From positions 310,001 through 374,000 of the forward strand of contig CAWDDB010000013.1 of the NCBI GenBank assembly GCA_963800975.1: a stretch of 64,000 nucleotides of DNA, written 5' to 3'. Below, in pieces: positions 52,929-61,868 of this stretch. The DNA comes from JALYGY01 sp963800975 (GTDB taxonomy: Bacteria; Actinomycetota; Rubrobacteria; Rubrobacterales; Rubrobacteraceae). The first letter of the stretch is position 1, and each line of letters opens with the position of its first letter. Made by a program: the position numbers and the translations under genes. Under the pieces are notes generated by a model. It saw nothing but the letters and a program-made list of their open reading frames with translations, did not search any database and was not told the origin of the DNA.

Positions 52929-53150
52929 ATGAGGCACGAGGAGTTCGCCGAGAGGGCCGCGGAGAGGCTCGAGGCGGTGGCCGACGGGCTCGAGCAAGAG
53001 GGACGGGAGCTCGGCATCCAGGGCGCCGTATCCGCGCGCGCCGGGGAGCTCAGGCTGGCCGCCCTGCTAACGCGCGAGGAGGCCAGGGCGGTGACGCTCG
53101 AGGAGCACGAGCTATCCACCGGGTTCCCGCCTCTGGAGGCGCAGGCCTGA
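52929..53150 (+). CDS. Small helical protein of unknown function
   Basis: 73 residues from ATG 52929, behind GGGGTGG at 52915-52921; GTG 52920 adds three residues. The sequence is helical and acidic with a heptad-like run (FAERAAERLEAVADGLEQEGRELG). It precedes the alpha/beta hydrolase by 48 bases and probably shares a transcript with it and phaC. No recognised domain. Confidence 0.55.
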   Translation: MRHEEFAERAAERLEAVADGLEQEGRELGIQGAVSARAGELRLAALLTREEARAVTLEEHELSTGFPPLEAQA

Positions 53151-53198
53151 GGGTCTTGTAGCGGGGTCCGCAAAAGCGCAACGACGGGAGGTAGCCAG

Positions 53199-54092
53199 GT
53201 GCCCGTAGCGATCACGGAGAAGACCAGCATAGACTACGACGTCCAGGGCGACGGACCGCCCCTGATCCTGATCGGGGGCCTTGGCTTCGGCCGCTGGGCC
53301 TGGTTCAGGCAGGTTCCGGCCTTCTCGCGCCACTTCAAGACCATCACCTTCGACGCTAGGGGGGAGCGTGATCTGGACCGTGGGGTCACGGATCTCGCGG
53401 CCGACGCGGTTGCGCTTCTCGACCACCTGCGGGTCGGGAAGGCGCACGTCCTCGGCACCTCTCTGGGTGGCTTCGTCGCTCAGGAGCTGGCGCTGCTCAG
53501 GCCCGACCTGGTCGACCGGCTGGTGCTGGTCGGCACGAGCTACGGCAGTGGCGGGCCCGAGACCATGTCCCCTTGGGCGCTGGCCGACATGATCGGTTCG
53601 CCCTCCCTGAACGCCGAGAGGGCCGTGCGGCAGGGCCTCGAGACGGCCACGTCGGAGGCTTACCGCGCCGGCAATCCGGAGGAGTTCGAGCGGGTAGTCA
53701 GTTGGCGGCTCGCGGACTCGCCCTCGCTGTCCACCTATTACGAGCAGATGAGGGCCGGCGCCAGGTTCGACCTCTCGCGCGACGTGGGGCGCATCACCTC
53801 ACCGGTGCTCGTCATCCACGGCGCGGAAGACCGGTTCGTGCCCGTTGCCAACGCCGCGGCGCTCAAGGAGGAGATCCCCGGCGCCAGGCTGCGCGTCTTA
53901 GAAGACGCCGGGCACCTGGTGTTTATCGAGCGGTACGCCGACGTGAACAGGGAGGTCGTGACCTTCCTCAAGCCGCGCGCGTCGCGCGAGCGGCGGGGCG
54001 CGCCGCACGAGACCGGCGTCGCGCGGCTGATAGAGAGGGTCTCGATGACGATACGCCGGCTGTTGGCTCGAGCGAGTTCGAAGGTTGAATGA
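53199..54092 (+). CDS. Alpha/beta hydrolase
   Basis: 297 residues, GTG start. Oxyanion-hole region LILIGGLGFGRWAWFRQ, nucleophile elbow LGTSLGGFVAQ with catalytic Ser, acid in VIHGAEDRFVP, and His in EDAGHLVFIE form the triad. A basic tail of about 40 residues (ASRERRGAPHET to RRLLARASSK) is added. It could be an intracellular PHA depolymerase, esterase or lactonase; being directly upstream of phaC favours a link to PHA turnover, but the depolymerase families show no clear match here. Confidence 0.85.
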   Translation: MPVAITEKTSIDYDVQGDGPPLILIGGLGFGRWAWFRQVPAFSRHFKTITFDARGERDLDRGVTDLAADAVALLDHLRVGKAHVLGTSLGGFVAQELALLRPDLVDRLVLVGTSYGSGGPETMSPWALADMIGSPSLNAERAVRQGLETATSEAYRAGNPEEFERVVSWRLADSPSLSTYYEQMRAGARFDLSRDVGRITSPVLVIHGAEDRFVPVANAAALKEEIPGARLRVLEDAGHLVFIERYADVNREVVTFLKPRASRERRGAPHETGVARLIERVSMTIRRLLARASSKVE

Positions 54093-54183
54093 TCCAGCGG
54101 CGAAGCTGCGAGAGGGTTAGGAAACCCCGGCGAGATGGGTACACTGTGCAACGAAGCGAAACTGGTCGAATGAGGAGGCAGGC

Positions 54184-56115
54184 GTGAGCGAAGGCAAATC
54201 TGGCAACGGCGGCGACGGGGGCGAGGCGTCGGCGCCGATGGCGCCTTTTGACGTCTGGACGCGTTGGCTCGAGAGCAATATGGGCGAGGTGATGACGCCG
54301 CCCGGCGCCAGTGTCCCGTGGCTCGCGTCGCCCGGCATCTCCACCGGCGAGGCGGCCGATGTCCTGCCAGAGGGGGCGATCAGGAACGACCCTCTATTGC
54401 AGACCGTGGAGAGCCTGTGGGACGCCAACCCCCTGCGAAACGTGCTCCCGATAAGCTGGACGGAGATCACGCGCGCCCTTCAGACGTTGTGGATGCGCGA
54501 GTTGAGCGATCCGGCACGCGCGTCGCAGCGGGCGGCGGAGTACAACAGGCGCCTCTTCGAGACCTCGATGGATGTGTGGGGCGACGCGACGGCTCGTTTC
54601 TGGGACCTGCCGCGCGAGGAGAAAGAAGAAGAGGGTAGACCGGACAAGCGTTTCGCCGGAGCCGAGTGGGAGAGTAACCCTTACTACCAGACGCTAAAGG
54701 AGTCGTACCTGCTAGCCTCCGAGTACCTCCTGAACGAGGCGGAGGAGACCGACGGCAGGGAAGACGAGGAGCAGCGGCGCCTCAAGTTCCACCTCAAGCA
54801 GTTCGTGGACGCGATGGCGCCGGTCAACTTCCTGCTCACCAACCCCGCGGCCCTCAGGCGCATCGCCGAGACGGGAGGGACCAGCCTCGCCGAGGGGACG
54901 CGCAACCTGCTCGCCGACATCAAGGATGGGCGCCTCAGCATGACGGACACCACCGCCTTCGAGCTCGGCGAGAACATCGCCGTGACGCCGGGCAAGGTCG
55001 TCTTCCGCAACGAGCTGATCGAGCTGATCCAGTACGAGCCCCAGACCGAGAAGGTCTACGAGGTGCCCATACTCTTTATCCCGCCCTGGATCAACAGGTA
55101 CTACATCCTCGACCTCACTCCCGAGAAGAGCATGGTCCGCTACCTCGTCGAGCAGGGCTTCACGGTCTTCATGATCTCCTGGAAGAACCCCGACGCCTCG
55201 ATGAGCGAGACCAAGTTCGAGGACTACATGACGGAGGGACCGCTCGCCGCCGCCGAGGTCGTTAGGGAGATAACGGGGTCCGAGAAGGTAAACCCGGTCG
55301 GCTACTGCGTCGGCGGGACGCTGCTCGCGATCGCCCTGGCCTGGCTCGCGGAAGGGGGGGACGAGAACCCCTTTGACGCCTCGACCTTCATGGTCGCGCT
55401 GCAGGACTTCACCGACGTAGGGGACACGGCAGTGTTCATAGACGAACCTCAGGTCGAGTTCATGGAGCAGTCCATGATGGAGCGGGGCTACCTGGACAAC
55501 CGCAAGATGGCCAACATGTTCAACCTCCTGCGCTCCAGCGAGCTGATCTGGTCCAACGTTATCAACAACTACCTGCTTGGCCAGAAGCCACCCGCCTTCG
55601 ACCTCCTGTATTGGAACGCCGACGGCACCCGCATGGCGCGCGACGCCCACAGCTTCTACCTCAGGAACACCTACCTCGAGAACAACCTGATCGAGCCAGG
55701 CAAGGTCGAGGTGGAGGGCCGTCCCATAGACCTGCGCAACGTGGAGGGCGACGCCTACGCGGTCGGGGCCGAGAAGGACCACATCGTCCCGTGGTACTCG
55801 GCGTGGAAGATCGGGCAGTTGACCAACGCCACCACGCGCTTCGCCCTCGCCAACAGCGGCCACATAGCCGGCATGATCAACCCGCCGTCCAGAGGTAAGG
55901 GCAAGCACTGGGTCAACGAGGGCGGCGACGCCGGTGACGCCGAGACCGCCGAAGAGTGGCGGCAGAACGCCACCGAGCACGAGGGTTCCTGGTGGGAGGA
56001 CTGGACGGACTGGCTCGAGCCGCGCTCGGGCGAGAAGGCCGAGCCGCCGAGCATGGGCAGCGAGGAGCACCCCCCGATAGAGGACGCCCCGGGTACCTAC
56101 GTGACGGAGCAGTAG
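54184..56115 (+). CDS. phaC: PHA synthase, class I type
   Basis: 643 residues, GTG with AGGAGGC upstream. A long N-terminal region (about 1-270) precedes the alpha/beta-hydrolase core: PPWINRYYILDLTPEKSMVRYLVEQGFTVFMISWKNPDAS, lipase-like box GYCVGGT with catalytic Cys375, Asp532 in EKDHIVPW and His560 in NSGHIAGMINPP. Length and single-chain form match class I/II synthases that polymerise (R)-3-hydroxyacyl-CoA into polyester. It sits downstream of the hydrolase gene by 91 bases. The long N-terminus is acidic and may bind granule proteins. Confidence 0.93.
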   Translation: MSEGKSGNGGDGGEASAPMAPFDVWTRWLESNMGEVMTPPGASVPWLASPGISTGEAADVLPEGAIRNDPLLQTVESLWDANPLRNVLPISWTEITRALQTLWMRELSDPARASQRAAEYNRRLFETSMDVWGDATARFWDLPREEKEEEGRPDKRFAGAEWESNPYYQTLKESYLLASEYLLNEAEETDGREDEEQRRLKFHLKQFVDAMAPVNFLLTNPAALRRIAETGGTSLAEGTRNLLADIKDGRLSMTDTTAFELGENIAVTPGKVVFRNELIELIQYEPQTEKVYEVPILFIPPWINRYYILDLTPEKSMVRYLVEQGFTVFMISWKNPDASMSETKFEDYMTEGPLAAAEVVREITGSEKVNPVGYCVGGTLLAIALAWLAEGGDENPFDASTFMVALQDFTDVGDTAVFIDEPQVEFMEQSMMERGYLDNRKMANMFNLLRSSELIWSNVINNYLLGQKPPAFDLLYWNADGTRMARDAHSFYLRNTYLENNLIEPGKVEVEGRPIDLRNVEGDAYAVGAEKDHIVPWYSAWKIGQLTNATTRFALANSGHIAGMINPPSRGKGKHWVNEGGDAGDAETAEEWRQNATEHEGSWWEDWTDWLEPRSGEKAEPPSMGSEEHPPIEDAPGTYVTEQ

Positions 56116-56231
56116 GCGGCGCGACCGGGTAGCTCCTGCCGAGTTTCTGCGCGTTGTGAACCCGCGCCTCGCGAGGATAATCGGGGTGTCGTATTCGGGA
56201 CCGTTCCAGGTGGGGGGACGGGAGGTGCGAG

Positions 56232-56600
56232 GTGCTGGATCACATCAGTCTTCGGGTGTCGGACCTGGAGCAGAGCAGGCGCTTTTTCACGAAGGCCCTG
56301 TCCCCGCTCGGCTTCGAGCTGGTGATGGAACACGACATCTCCGGCGCGGGGTTCGGCCACGCGGGTAAGCCAGAGTTCTGGATCAAACAGGGTTCAACGG
56401 CCGCCAGCGTCCACGTCGCCTTCGCCAGCCCCGACCGCGTGTCCGTGGACGCCTTCTACGAGGCCTCTATCGAGGCGGGCGGCCGCGATAACGGAGGGCC
56501 AGGGCCGCGGCCCGAGTACCATCCGGGCTACTACGGCGCTTACGTCCTGGATCCCGACGGCAACAACATCGAAGCGGTCTGCCACGTGCCAGAAACCTAG
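56232..56600 (+). CDS. VOC-family (glyoxalase/dioxygenase-like) protein
   Basis: 122 residues, GTG start. The beta-alpha-beta-beta-beta VOC fold appears twice (LDHISLRVSDLEQSRRFFTKALSPLGFELVMEH and VHVAFASPDRVSVDAFYEASIEAGGRDNGGPG), ending with YYGAYVLDPDGNNIEAVCH. Metal ligands His in LDHI and Glu in NIEAV are present. Such small VOC proteins act in glyoxalase, fosfomycin or aromatic-ring reactions. The reaction is unknown. It has no operon partner. Confidence 0.86.
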   Translation: MLDHISLRVSDLEQSRRFFTKALSPLGFELVMEHDISGAGFGHAGKPEFWIKQGSTAASVHVAFASPDRVSVDAFYEASIEAGGRDNGGPGPRPEYHPGYYGAYVLDPDGNNIEAVCHVPET

Positions 56601-56653
56601 AATGCTCTGGGCAGCGATCGCCCTCGGGAGAAAGTGGGTGACATGCGGGCTAC

Positions 56654-56851
56654 CTAAGCCGCCAGCTGCTTGACCGGTGCAGCGTTCTCCTCGACGAAAA
56701 AGGTCTCGGGATCTATGGGAAACGTGACCTCGCACTCCCTGCCAGGGTTCTGCTTCGATATGATCTCCATCGCCCGCTCGATGCTCTCCGCCTGTACCAT
56801 CACCCCAAAACGCGCGGCGCCACTCCTCACCTGAACCGATACCTTAATCAT
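56654..56851 (-). CDS. Small conserved-type protein of unknown function
   Basis: 65 residues from ATG 56851, with GGAAGG upstream. It reads as a beta-rich domain (MIKVSVQVRSGAARFGVMVQAESIERAMEII) followed by SKQNPGRECEVTFPIDPETFFVEE. It resembles short NrdH-size or Tudor-like beta proteins only loosely. Its own promoter should lie at 56860-56950. Function unknown. Confidence 0.6.
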   Translation of the reverse strand: MIKVSVQVRSGAARFGVMVQAESIERAMEIISKQNPGRECEVTFPIDPETFFVEENAAPVKQLAA

Positions 56852-57003
56852 CTCCCAATACCTTCCTTTCGGGCGAAGATCGAGACGATCATTACCTACC
56901 AATTATACGTCACGGTCCTCACTGTCAGTAGTGAGAATATGCTGGAAACGCGCGAATTTGCGAGAGCAGCGTGGCCCTCACGTCGGTTACTTCATCGACG
57001 AGG

Positions 57004-57612
57004 TTACAGCCAACCTTTTCGTTCGGCGAAGCGGGCGGCCTCCACGCGGTTGCGCGTGCCGAGCTTCTTGATCGCGGTCGAGAGGTAGTTACGGACGGTC
57101 CCCTCGGAGAGGTACAGGTCGCGAGCCACGTCCTCGATGGGCGCTCCGTTCGCCGAGGCTCTCAGTACGTCTCGCTCGCGCTCGGTCAGGGGGTTCTCGC
57201 CGTCGCTCAGGGCCGCGGCGGCCAGGCCTGGGTCGACCACCCGCTCGCCTTGCATTACCCGCCTGATGGCCGAGGCGAGCTCGGAGGCGGGGGCGTCCTT
57301 GAGCAGGAAGCCAAGAGCGCCGCTCTCCATAGCGCGCTTGAGGTAGCCCGCGCGTCCGAAGGTGGTCAGGATGATCACGCGGCACGCGGGCAGCCTTTCC
57401 CTGAGGGCAGCGGCGGCGGAGAGACCGTCGCCGCCGGGCATCTCGATATCAAGGAGCGCCACGTCCGGGAAGGCGTCCAGGGCCGCCGGGAGCACCTCGT
57501 CGCCGCGCGACGTCTCGGCGACGATCTCGAGGTCCTCTTCCAGGGAGAGCAAGGCCAAGAGCGCGCCACGCACCATCGCCTGGTCCTCGGCCAGCAGCAC
57601 TCGGATAGTCAT
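57004..57612 (-). CDS. NarL/LuxR-family response regulator
   Basis: 202 residues from ATG 57612, which overlaps the kinase stop (TAATG); GTG 57618 is also possible. Receiver domain: acidic pair in LLAEDQ, phosphoacceptor Asp55 in VALLDIEMPGGDG, Thr switch in IILTTFGRAG, Lys in FLLKDAPAS. HTH: LTEREREVLRASANGAPIEDVARDLYLSEGTVRNYLSTAIKKLGTRNRVEAARFAERKGWL. It is coupled to the DesK-type kinase, so the two are a cognate pair. Its targets are unknown. Confidence 0.92.
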   Translation of the reverse strand: MTIRVLLAEDQAMVRGALLALLSLEEDLEIVAETSRGDEVLPAALDAFPDVALLDIEMPGGDGLSAAAALRERLPACRVIILTTFGRAGYLKRAMESGALGFLLKDAPASELASAIRRVMQGERVVDPGLAAAALSDGENPLTERERDVLRASANGAPIEDVARDLYLSEGTVRNYLSTAIKKLGTRNRVEAARFAERKGWL

Positions 57613-58934
57613 TACCACCCGCTACTTCGCGGTCCACCTCGCGGCTGCAGGCTGACGCGCAGACGAAACCCGCCTTCGGCCAACGGTTTGGCCTCCCAAT
57701 CGCCCCCGTTCGCGGCGACGCGTTCGGCGAGCCCAGAGAGGCCGCTGCCGGGGACGATGCCTTCCTGGTAGGAACTTTCCCCATCGTCTGTCACCTCGGC
57801 GCTGACCTTCTCGCCGCATCGGGAGAGTCGGATCCCGCAGCGTGTCGCCTGGCTGTGCCGGATCACGTTCGTGACGCCCTCGCGCACCGTCCAGGCGAGG
57901 GCCGCGTCCGTAGTGTTGTCGAGCTCGCCGGCCCCGTTCTCGATCCGGCAGGAGATGCCCGCTGCCTCGAGCATCTCCTGGGCGCCGGCTAGCTCCTCGC
58001 CGAGGGTCGGCTGCCTGTAGCCGGCGACGGCATCGCGCACCTCGCTCAAGGCCTGCCTGGCCACGCCCTCGATATCCCGTACCTCCGTTGCGGCTCTTTG
58101 TGGGGAGGTGGTCAGGAGGCGGCCGGCTAGCTCGCTCTTGAGCGTGATCAGGGAGAGACTATGCCCCAGCAAGTCGTGAAGGTCGCGGGCGAAACGCAGG
58201 CGCTCTTCGGAGACTGCGAGGCGCGCAATCTCCTCCCGCGCGGCGCGCAGCTCCGCGATGGTGTCGATGTTGCGTCCGAAGGCCGCGAACAGGAGACCAA
58301 GGGCGGCGGTCGACAGCACGCCCTGCCCGATGTCCGACCATCCCAGCCCCAGGGCGCTACCGGAGGCGCCCATGAGCAGCGCAAGCCCGGCTATCGCCGC
58401 GTACGCATCCCTGCTCGGGAGCATCAACCCTGCGAGCACGTTGACGTGGAAAAACAGCGTGAGCCATTCGTTCCCGCAGTAGAAGGCGAGCGCCAGCGCG
58501 ATCCCCACGAGCAGCGCGAGCGCCGCCCATCGCCCGCGAACCTCGGAGACGTCGGAGGCCGCGACGCGGAGCGGTTGGCGCACCCAGAGCAGGCCGAGGA
58601 ACACGACAACAAAGAGCGTCGTGCCCGCGATGGCGAAGAGGATCTGCGGCGTCGTCGGGCTCGAGCCCAGCAGGGCACCGATCGGGTAAGCCAGCCACAA
58701 GAGTCCCAGGAGCGGACCGAACAGCCGCCCGCCGCGCGGGGGCCATGGACCACGCCTCGCTGCGCTCCGAGCTCTGGGGGTAACGATGTTCGCCGGGTTT
58801 CTGCCGGTCGAGCCGCCTTCTCGAGCCGTTACCCTCTCGTCAAGTTCCCTGTCCACGTGTTTCGGAGCCTCCATCGGAGTGCCATCGACCGCGCCATCTG
58901 CGACGCTAACGCCCTTCCAGATTCTAGCCTCCAT
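57612..58934 (-). CDS. DesK-type sensor histidine kinase
   Basis: 440 residues from ATG 58934, overlapping the upstream stop (ATGA); ATG 58874 is another option. After a charged N-terminus of about 60 residues, five to six membrane helices follow (LLGLLWLAYPIGALLG, ILFAIAGTTLFVVVFLGLLW, LALLVGIALALAFYCG and others). A short coiled coil leads to HisKA_3 with the phosphoacceptor His in RFARDLHDLLGHSLSLITLK. The HATPase part has EGVTNVIRHSQA, VTDDGES and GSGLSGLAERVAANGG. DesK-like kinases sense membrane fluidity or lipid state, which would suit polymer storage; that is inference. Confidence 0.88.
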   Translation of the reverse strand: MEARIWKGVSVADGAVDGTPMEAPKHVDRELDERVTAREGGSTGRNPANIVTPRARSAARRGPWPPRGGRLFGPLLGLLWLAYPIGALLGSSPTTPQILFAIAGTTLFVVVFLGLLWVRQPLRVAASDVSEVRGRWAALALLVGIALALAFYCGNEWLTLFFHVNVLAGLMLPSRDAYAAIAGLALLMGASGSALGLGWSDIGQGVLSTAALGLLFAAFGRNIDTIAELRAAREEIARLAVSEERLRFARDLHDLLGHSLSLITLKSELAGRLLTTSPQRAATEVRDIEGVARQALSEVRDAVAGYRQPTLGEELAGAQEMLEAAGISCRIENGAGELDNTTDAALAWTVREGVTNVIRHSQATRCGIRLSRCGEKVSAEVTDDGESSYQEGIVPGSGLSGLAERVAANGGDWEAKPLAEGGFRLRVSLQPRGGPRSSGW

Positions 58935-59815
58935 CAGAGGTCGGCGACGGCGGGGATCACATCCCGGCCGATGGTCTCCAGCGGCGCGATACGGTCCACG
59001 CGCGGCACGAAGCCGATCACGGTCTCGACGCCCATGCCGGCTAGCCAGCGCAGCTGTCCGACGAGCTCGTCCGCCTTCTCTCCCCCCTCCCCGACGTCGA
59101 AGGCAAACGCGCAGGTCTTCTCGATCTCTCCGTAGTCCCGGCCCTCGTTCTCGCAGTGGCGGCGAAGGACGTCGAGCTTCTGTGGTATCTCCGGGCTGGG
59201 ACGGAGGCTGCAGGCGTCGGCATAGCGCGCCACGAGTCGCAGCGTCTTCCTCTCGCCGTCGCCAGCGATCATGATTGGCGGATGGGGTCTGCTCAGGCTT
59301 TGCGGAAGGTTGAGGGCGCACTCGAGCCCGTAGTGCTTACCCTCGAAAGTACGCTCGTCGCCCCGTTCGCCGCTCCACATCCGCAGGGCTATCTCGACCG
59401 CCTCCTCGAGCATCTCGAACCTCTCCGCGAGCGGCGGAAAAGCGATTCCGAGTCCCCGCGCCTCTTCTTCGTAGTGGCCGGATCCGATGCCGAGTCCGGC
59501 ACGGCCCCCCGAGAGGACGTCCAACGTGGTTACGGTCTTGACCAGCACTGCCGGATGCCTGAAGTGGACCCCCGAGACCATCGCCGTCAGCCCTACCCGC
59601 TCCGTGTTTGCGGCGAGGAACGCCAGGGTCGCGTAGCACTCCGGTTCGTTCGCCTCGGGGCCGCCCATTATCGGGTGCTGCCAGAGGTGGTCGGCCACGC
59701 CGATGCGATCGAAGTCTGCGTCCTCCGCGGTCCGAGCGATGTCCGTAAGAGTCCTTCCGAAACGCTCGGGGCCTCCGTTCCAGTCGAAACTGTTCAGTTG
59801 AAGTCCGAGTTTCAA
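58934..59815 (-). CDS. LLM-class F420-dependent oxidoreductase
   Basis: 293 residues from TTG 59815 with GGAGG six bases upstream. TIM-barrel landmarks of the luciferase-like family are present: GLQLNSFDWNGGPERFGRTLTDIARTAEDADFDRIGVADHLWQHPIMG, GLTAMVSGVHFRHPAVLVKTVTTLDVLSGGRAGLGIGSGHYEEEARGLG and PHPPIMIAGDGERKTLRLVARYAD. The GVADHLW and GIGSG segments bind deazaflavin F420 or FMN. The TIM-barrel gene overlaps the kinase start, so the enzyme, kinase and regulator form one operon. Confidence 0.88.
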   Translation of the reverse strand: MKLGLQLNSFDWNGGPERFGRTLTDIARTAEDADFDRIGVADHLWQHPIMGGPEANEPECYATLAFLAANTERVGLTAMVSGVHFRHPAVLVKTVTTLDVLSGGRAGLGIGSGHYEEEARGLGIAFPPLAERFEMLEEAVEIALRMWSGERGDERTFEGKHYGLECALNLPQSLSRPHPPIMIAGDGERKTLRLVARYADACSLRPSPEIPQKLDVLRRHCENEGRDYGEIEKTCAFAFDVGEGGEKADELVGQLRWLAGMGVETVIGFVPRVDRIAPLETIGRDVIPAVADL

Positions 59816-59986
59816 GGTTTGCCTCCAGTTAGCACAGCCATTCGGTGGTCATTCGCCGTGTGGCGCGGATGTCGGTGTGCCCGGCCGATCCCGGAGCTCA
59901 AGAACTCGTGGGGTATGCCGGCCGCCGACGGGCAGGAATCCGCCTGCTCGTCGGCTCGCGGTCGCCTTGGCGCTCAACGATGGCCG

Positions 59987-60349
59987 TTAGCCTTCGGCCA
60001 GAGGACTGAATTGAATCGCGGCCAGCCGCCAACCGTCTCGTAAATGCACCCAGACCTGTGAGACGCGAACTGCTAGCTCCACCTGTTGGTCCTTGTAGGT
60101 GGCCCTGTTGCGTTGGACATTGCGAACGATGGCGGTCTTGTCATAGAGGCGAACGTCCAGCTCGCTGGTTCCCAGTTCGTGGTAAGTGAAATGGACGTGA
60201 CGGTCGATCCATTCCTGTTTGTCGAGAACGAAGCCTCTTGGGCCTATGGATAGAAAATCATCGACCAGTAGCCTCTGCAGGGCCTCAGCGTCAGCGTGCA
60301 GTTCTGCCCTGTCGAATTCGTTCTGCAGTGCGCGAATGGTATCCTTCAT
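59987..60349 (-). CDS. DUF4440/SnoaL-like NTF2-fold protein
   Basis: 120 residues, ATG start with GAACGAGAT-like SD. The NTF2 fold fits: LQNEFDRAELHADAEALQRLLVDDFLSIGPRGFVLDKQEWIDRHV and LDVRLYDKTAIVRNVQRNRATYKDQQVELAVRVSQVWVHLRDGWRLAAIQFSPL. DUF4440 proteins bind or transform small molecules; the substrate is unknown. It stands alone between the LLM gene and the membrane proteins. Confidence 0.82.
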   Translation of the reverse strand: MKDTIRALQNEFDRAELHADAEALQRLLVDDFLSIGPRGFVLDKQEWIDRHVHFTYHELGTSELDVRLYDKTAIVRNVQRNRATYKDQQVELAVRVSQVWVHLRDGWRLAAIQFSPLAEG

Positions 60350-60453
60350 CTCGTTCCTTTCCTGGTTGATTTGTTCGAGCCGCCCTCGACCGGGCGCAGC
60401 GATCAGCCGCTGGCCCAGAACCGAGCATAGATCCCCCGGTTGGTCCGCAAACG

Positions 60454-61161
60454 TCAGCCCTGCCGGCGGCCAAGCTTAGCCCCGGCGATGCCGCTTATCA
60501 GCAACCCCGAGAACCGCCCCGCCGCGATGAACCACACCGCCGATTCATTGACGAAGTACAGCGGCGACAGCAAACCGGCAACCGCCGATACCAGGCCGGC
60601 CACGGCCAGCGGCCGTGGCAGTCCGCCGGTGCGGAGGCCGGCCAGCCCGAGCGCGCCCACCAGCGCCCCGAAGCCAGCGCCATGCACCGGACCGCCGGCG
60701 ATAAAGCCCCAGCGATGCAGCCTGGCGGCGCTGGATTCCCGCGCGCCCCCGCGGCCGGTGAGCGCCGCGCCGAGCAGCGCCGAGGTAGCGAGTGAGCCGG
60801 CGGCGAGGCCACCACCGCCGAGAGCCACCGCCCGCAGCCCTCGAGACCCCCGGCCTGAGCGCGAAGCCAGCCTCGCCACAGACGCGGTGAATCGTGCCAG
60901 CGAGGCCGCCGAGACCAACTGGCCGGCTACGCTGACCCTGGCCGCTTCGGGGCTTCCGGTGAAGTACCGTTGTACCTCCGCCGGCTCCGAGCCTGGGCGT
61001 GGGTATGGGGAGTCGGCGAGGGCCACGGCCCCGGCAACGCCAGCGACGAAGCTGGCGCCGGCGAGCGGACCGCTCAAGGCGCCGAGATCTCGCAGCCTGG
61101 CCGAGGTTCCTAACGTCTGCCCGATGGTTTCTGGCTTTGTGAAGTTGCGTTTGTCTGGCAC
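60454..61161 (-). CDS. Gly/Ala-rich membrane protein of unknown function
   Basis: 235 residues from GTG 61161 with AGGAGG five bases upstream; an upstream ATG at 61197 lacks an SD. Five or six hydrophobic segments (GPLAGASFVAGVAGAVALAD, VSVAGQLVSAASLARF, AALLGAALTG-like, GFIAGGPVHGAGFGALVGALGLAGL, VAGLVSAVAGLLSPLYFV and the C-terminal one) suggest a membrane protein with a soluble N-terminal 30 residues. The phrase DSPYPRPGSEPAEVQRYFTGSPEAARVSVAGQ recurs in other actinobacterial membrane proteins I cannot name. Confidence 0.65.
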   Translation of the reverse strand: MPDKRNFTKPETIGQTLGTSARLRDLGALSGPLAGASFVAGVAGAVALADSPYPRPGSEPAEVQRYFTGSPEAARVSVAGQLVSAASLARFTASVARLASRSGRGSRGLRAVALGGGGLAAGSLATSALLGAALTGRGGARESSAARLHRWGFIAGGPVHGAGFGALVGALGLAGLRTGGLPRPLAVAGLVSAVAGLLSPLYFVNESAVWFIAAGRFSGLLISGIAGAKLGRRQG

Positions 61162-61228
61162 GAGTTCCTCCTGATCGACGGAAATCTGGTACGACACCGA
61201 CCCCGTGGTCCGCGCGACGTGATGGGCT

Positions 61229-61669
61229 TTAGCGCGAGCCGCCGCGGCCGAACGCGGCCCGCCCAGCGGGCGTCGACAACAGGACCAGCCCGCCGACCAG
61301 CGCCACCAGCACCACGCGGTGGTAGACGGTGTTCAGCTCGGTGCTCGGGCCAGCTCCCACGGCCAGCGCTACCATGCCGAGCAGGACGCCCCCCAGCGCG
61401 AAGGCGTGGGCCGCTATGATCGCTGACCACGCCCAGGGCTTTCTGGCGAGCGCCGCGTAGGCGCCGACCGCAAGGAAGAGCCCGCACAGCCCTTCGACGA
61501 TCGTGGCGGGGAGGATCCGGGGCTCCGCGAGCACCGTGAAACCGAGGGGGATCCGTACCCCAAGGTGCAGCAGGGCCCCCGCGAAGAACGTGAAGGCGTA
61601 GAGGGCGGCGAGCACGCCGAGCGTCGTTGCCAGGGGAGTTCGGTTGGGCGAGGTGGCCTCCGTCAGCAT
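61229..61669 (-). CDS. Four-helix membrane protein (hypothetical)
   Basis: 146 residues from ATG 61669 behind AAAGGAG. Four hydrophobic helices are predicted (LGVLAALYAFTFFAGALLHLG, ATIVEGLCGLFLAVGAYAAL, AWSAIIAAHAFALGGVLLGMVAL, VVLVALVGGLVLL), with a short conserved His between helices 3 and 4. It is upstream of the other membrane gene by about 70 bases on the same strand. No known family motif. Confidence 0.66.
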   Translation of the reverse strand: MLTEATSPNRTPLATTLGVLAALYAFTFFAGALLHLGVRIPLGFTVLAEPRILPATIVEGLCGLFLAVGAYAALARKPWAWSAIIAAHAFALGGVLLGMVALAVGAGPSTELNTVYHRVVLVALVGGLVLLSTPAGRAAFGRGGSR

Positions 61670-61814
61670 CGTGACTCCTTTCCCGGTTTCAGCATCTGGG
61701 ATGAGTCTAGGAAACGGCCGGAGCACCCGGTAGTGAAGAACGTCGTTGGTTCGACGTGACGTTTGTCATGGAAGCAACGCGTGGTGCCGCCCAGGTCGAG
61801 AAGGCGACGAGAGT

Positions 61815-61844
61815 CGGGGGCGGGGCCGCGCGGCCCCGCCCCCG
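61815..61844 (-). terminator. Terminator hairpin after class III phaC
   Basis: CGGGGGCGGGGCC (61815-61827) pairs perfectly with 61832-61844 around a GCGC loop, 13 bp. It lies about 25 bases beyond the phaC stop and ends the phaE-phaC operon. No U-tract is seen. Confidence 0.7.
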
Positions 61845-61868
61845 GCAAAGCTTGTTAGGCCTTCGGCT

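Noticed and set aside
54712..56070. 452-residue ORF on the minus strand
   Set aside because: Antisense of class I phaC; Leu/Val/His-rich shadow with no start signal.
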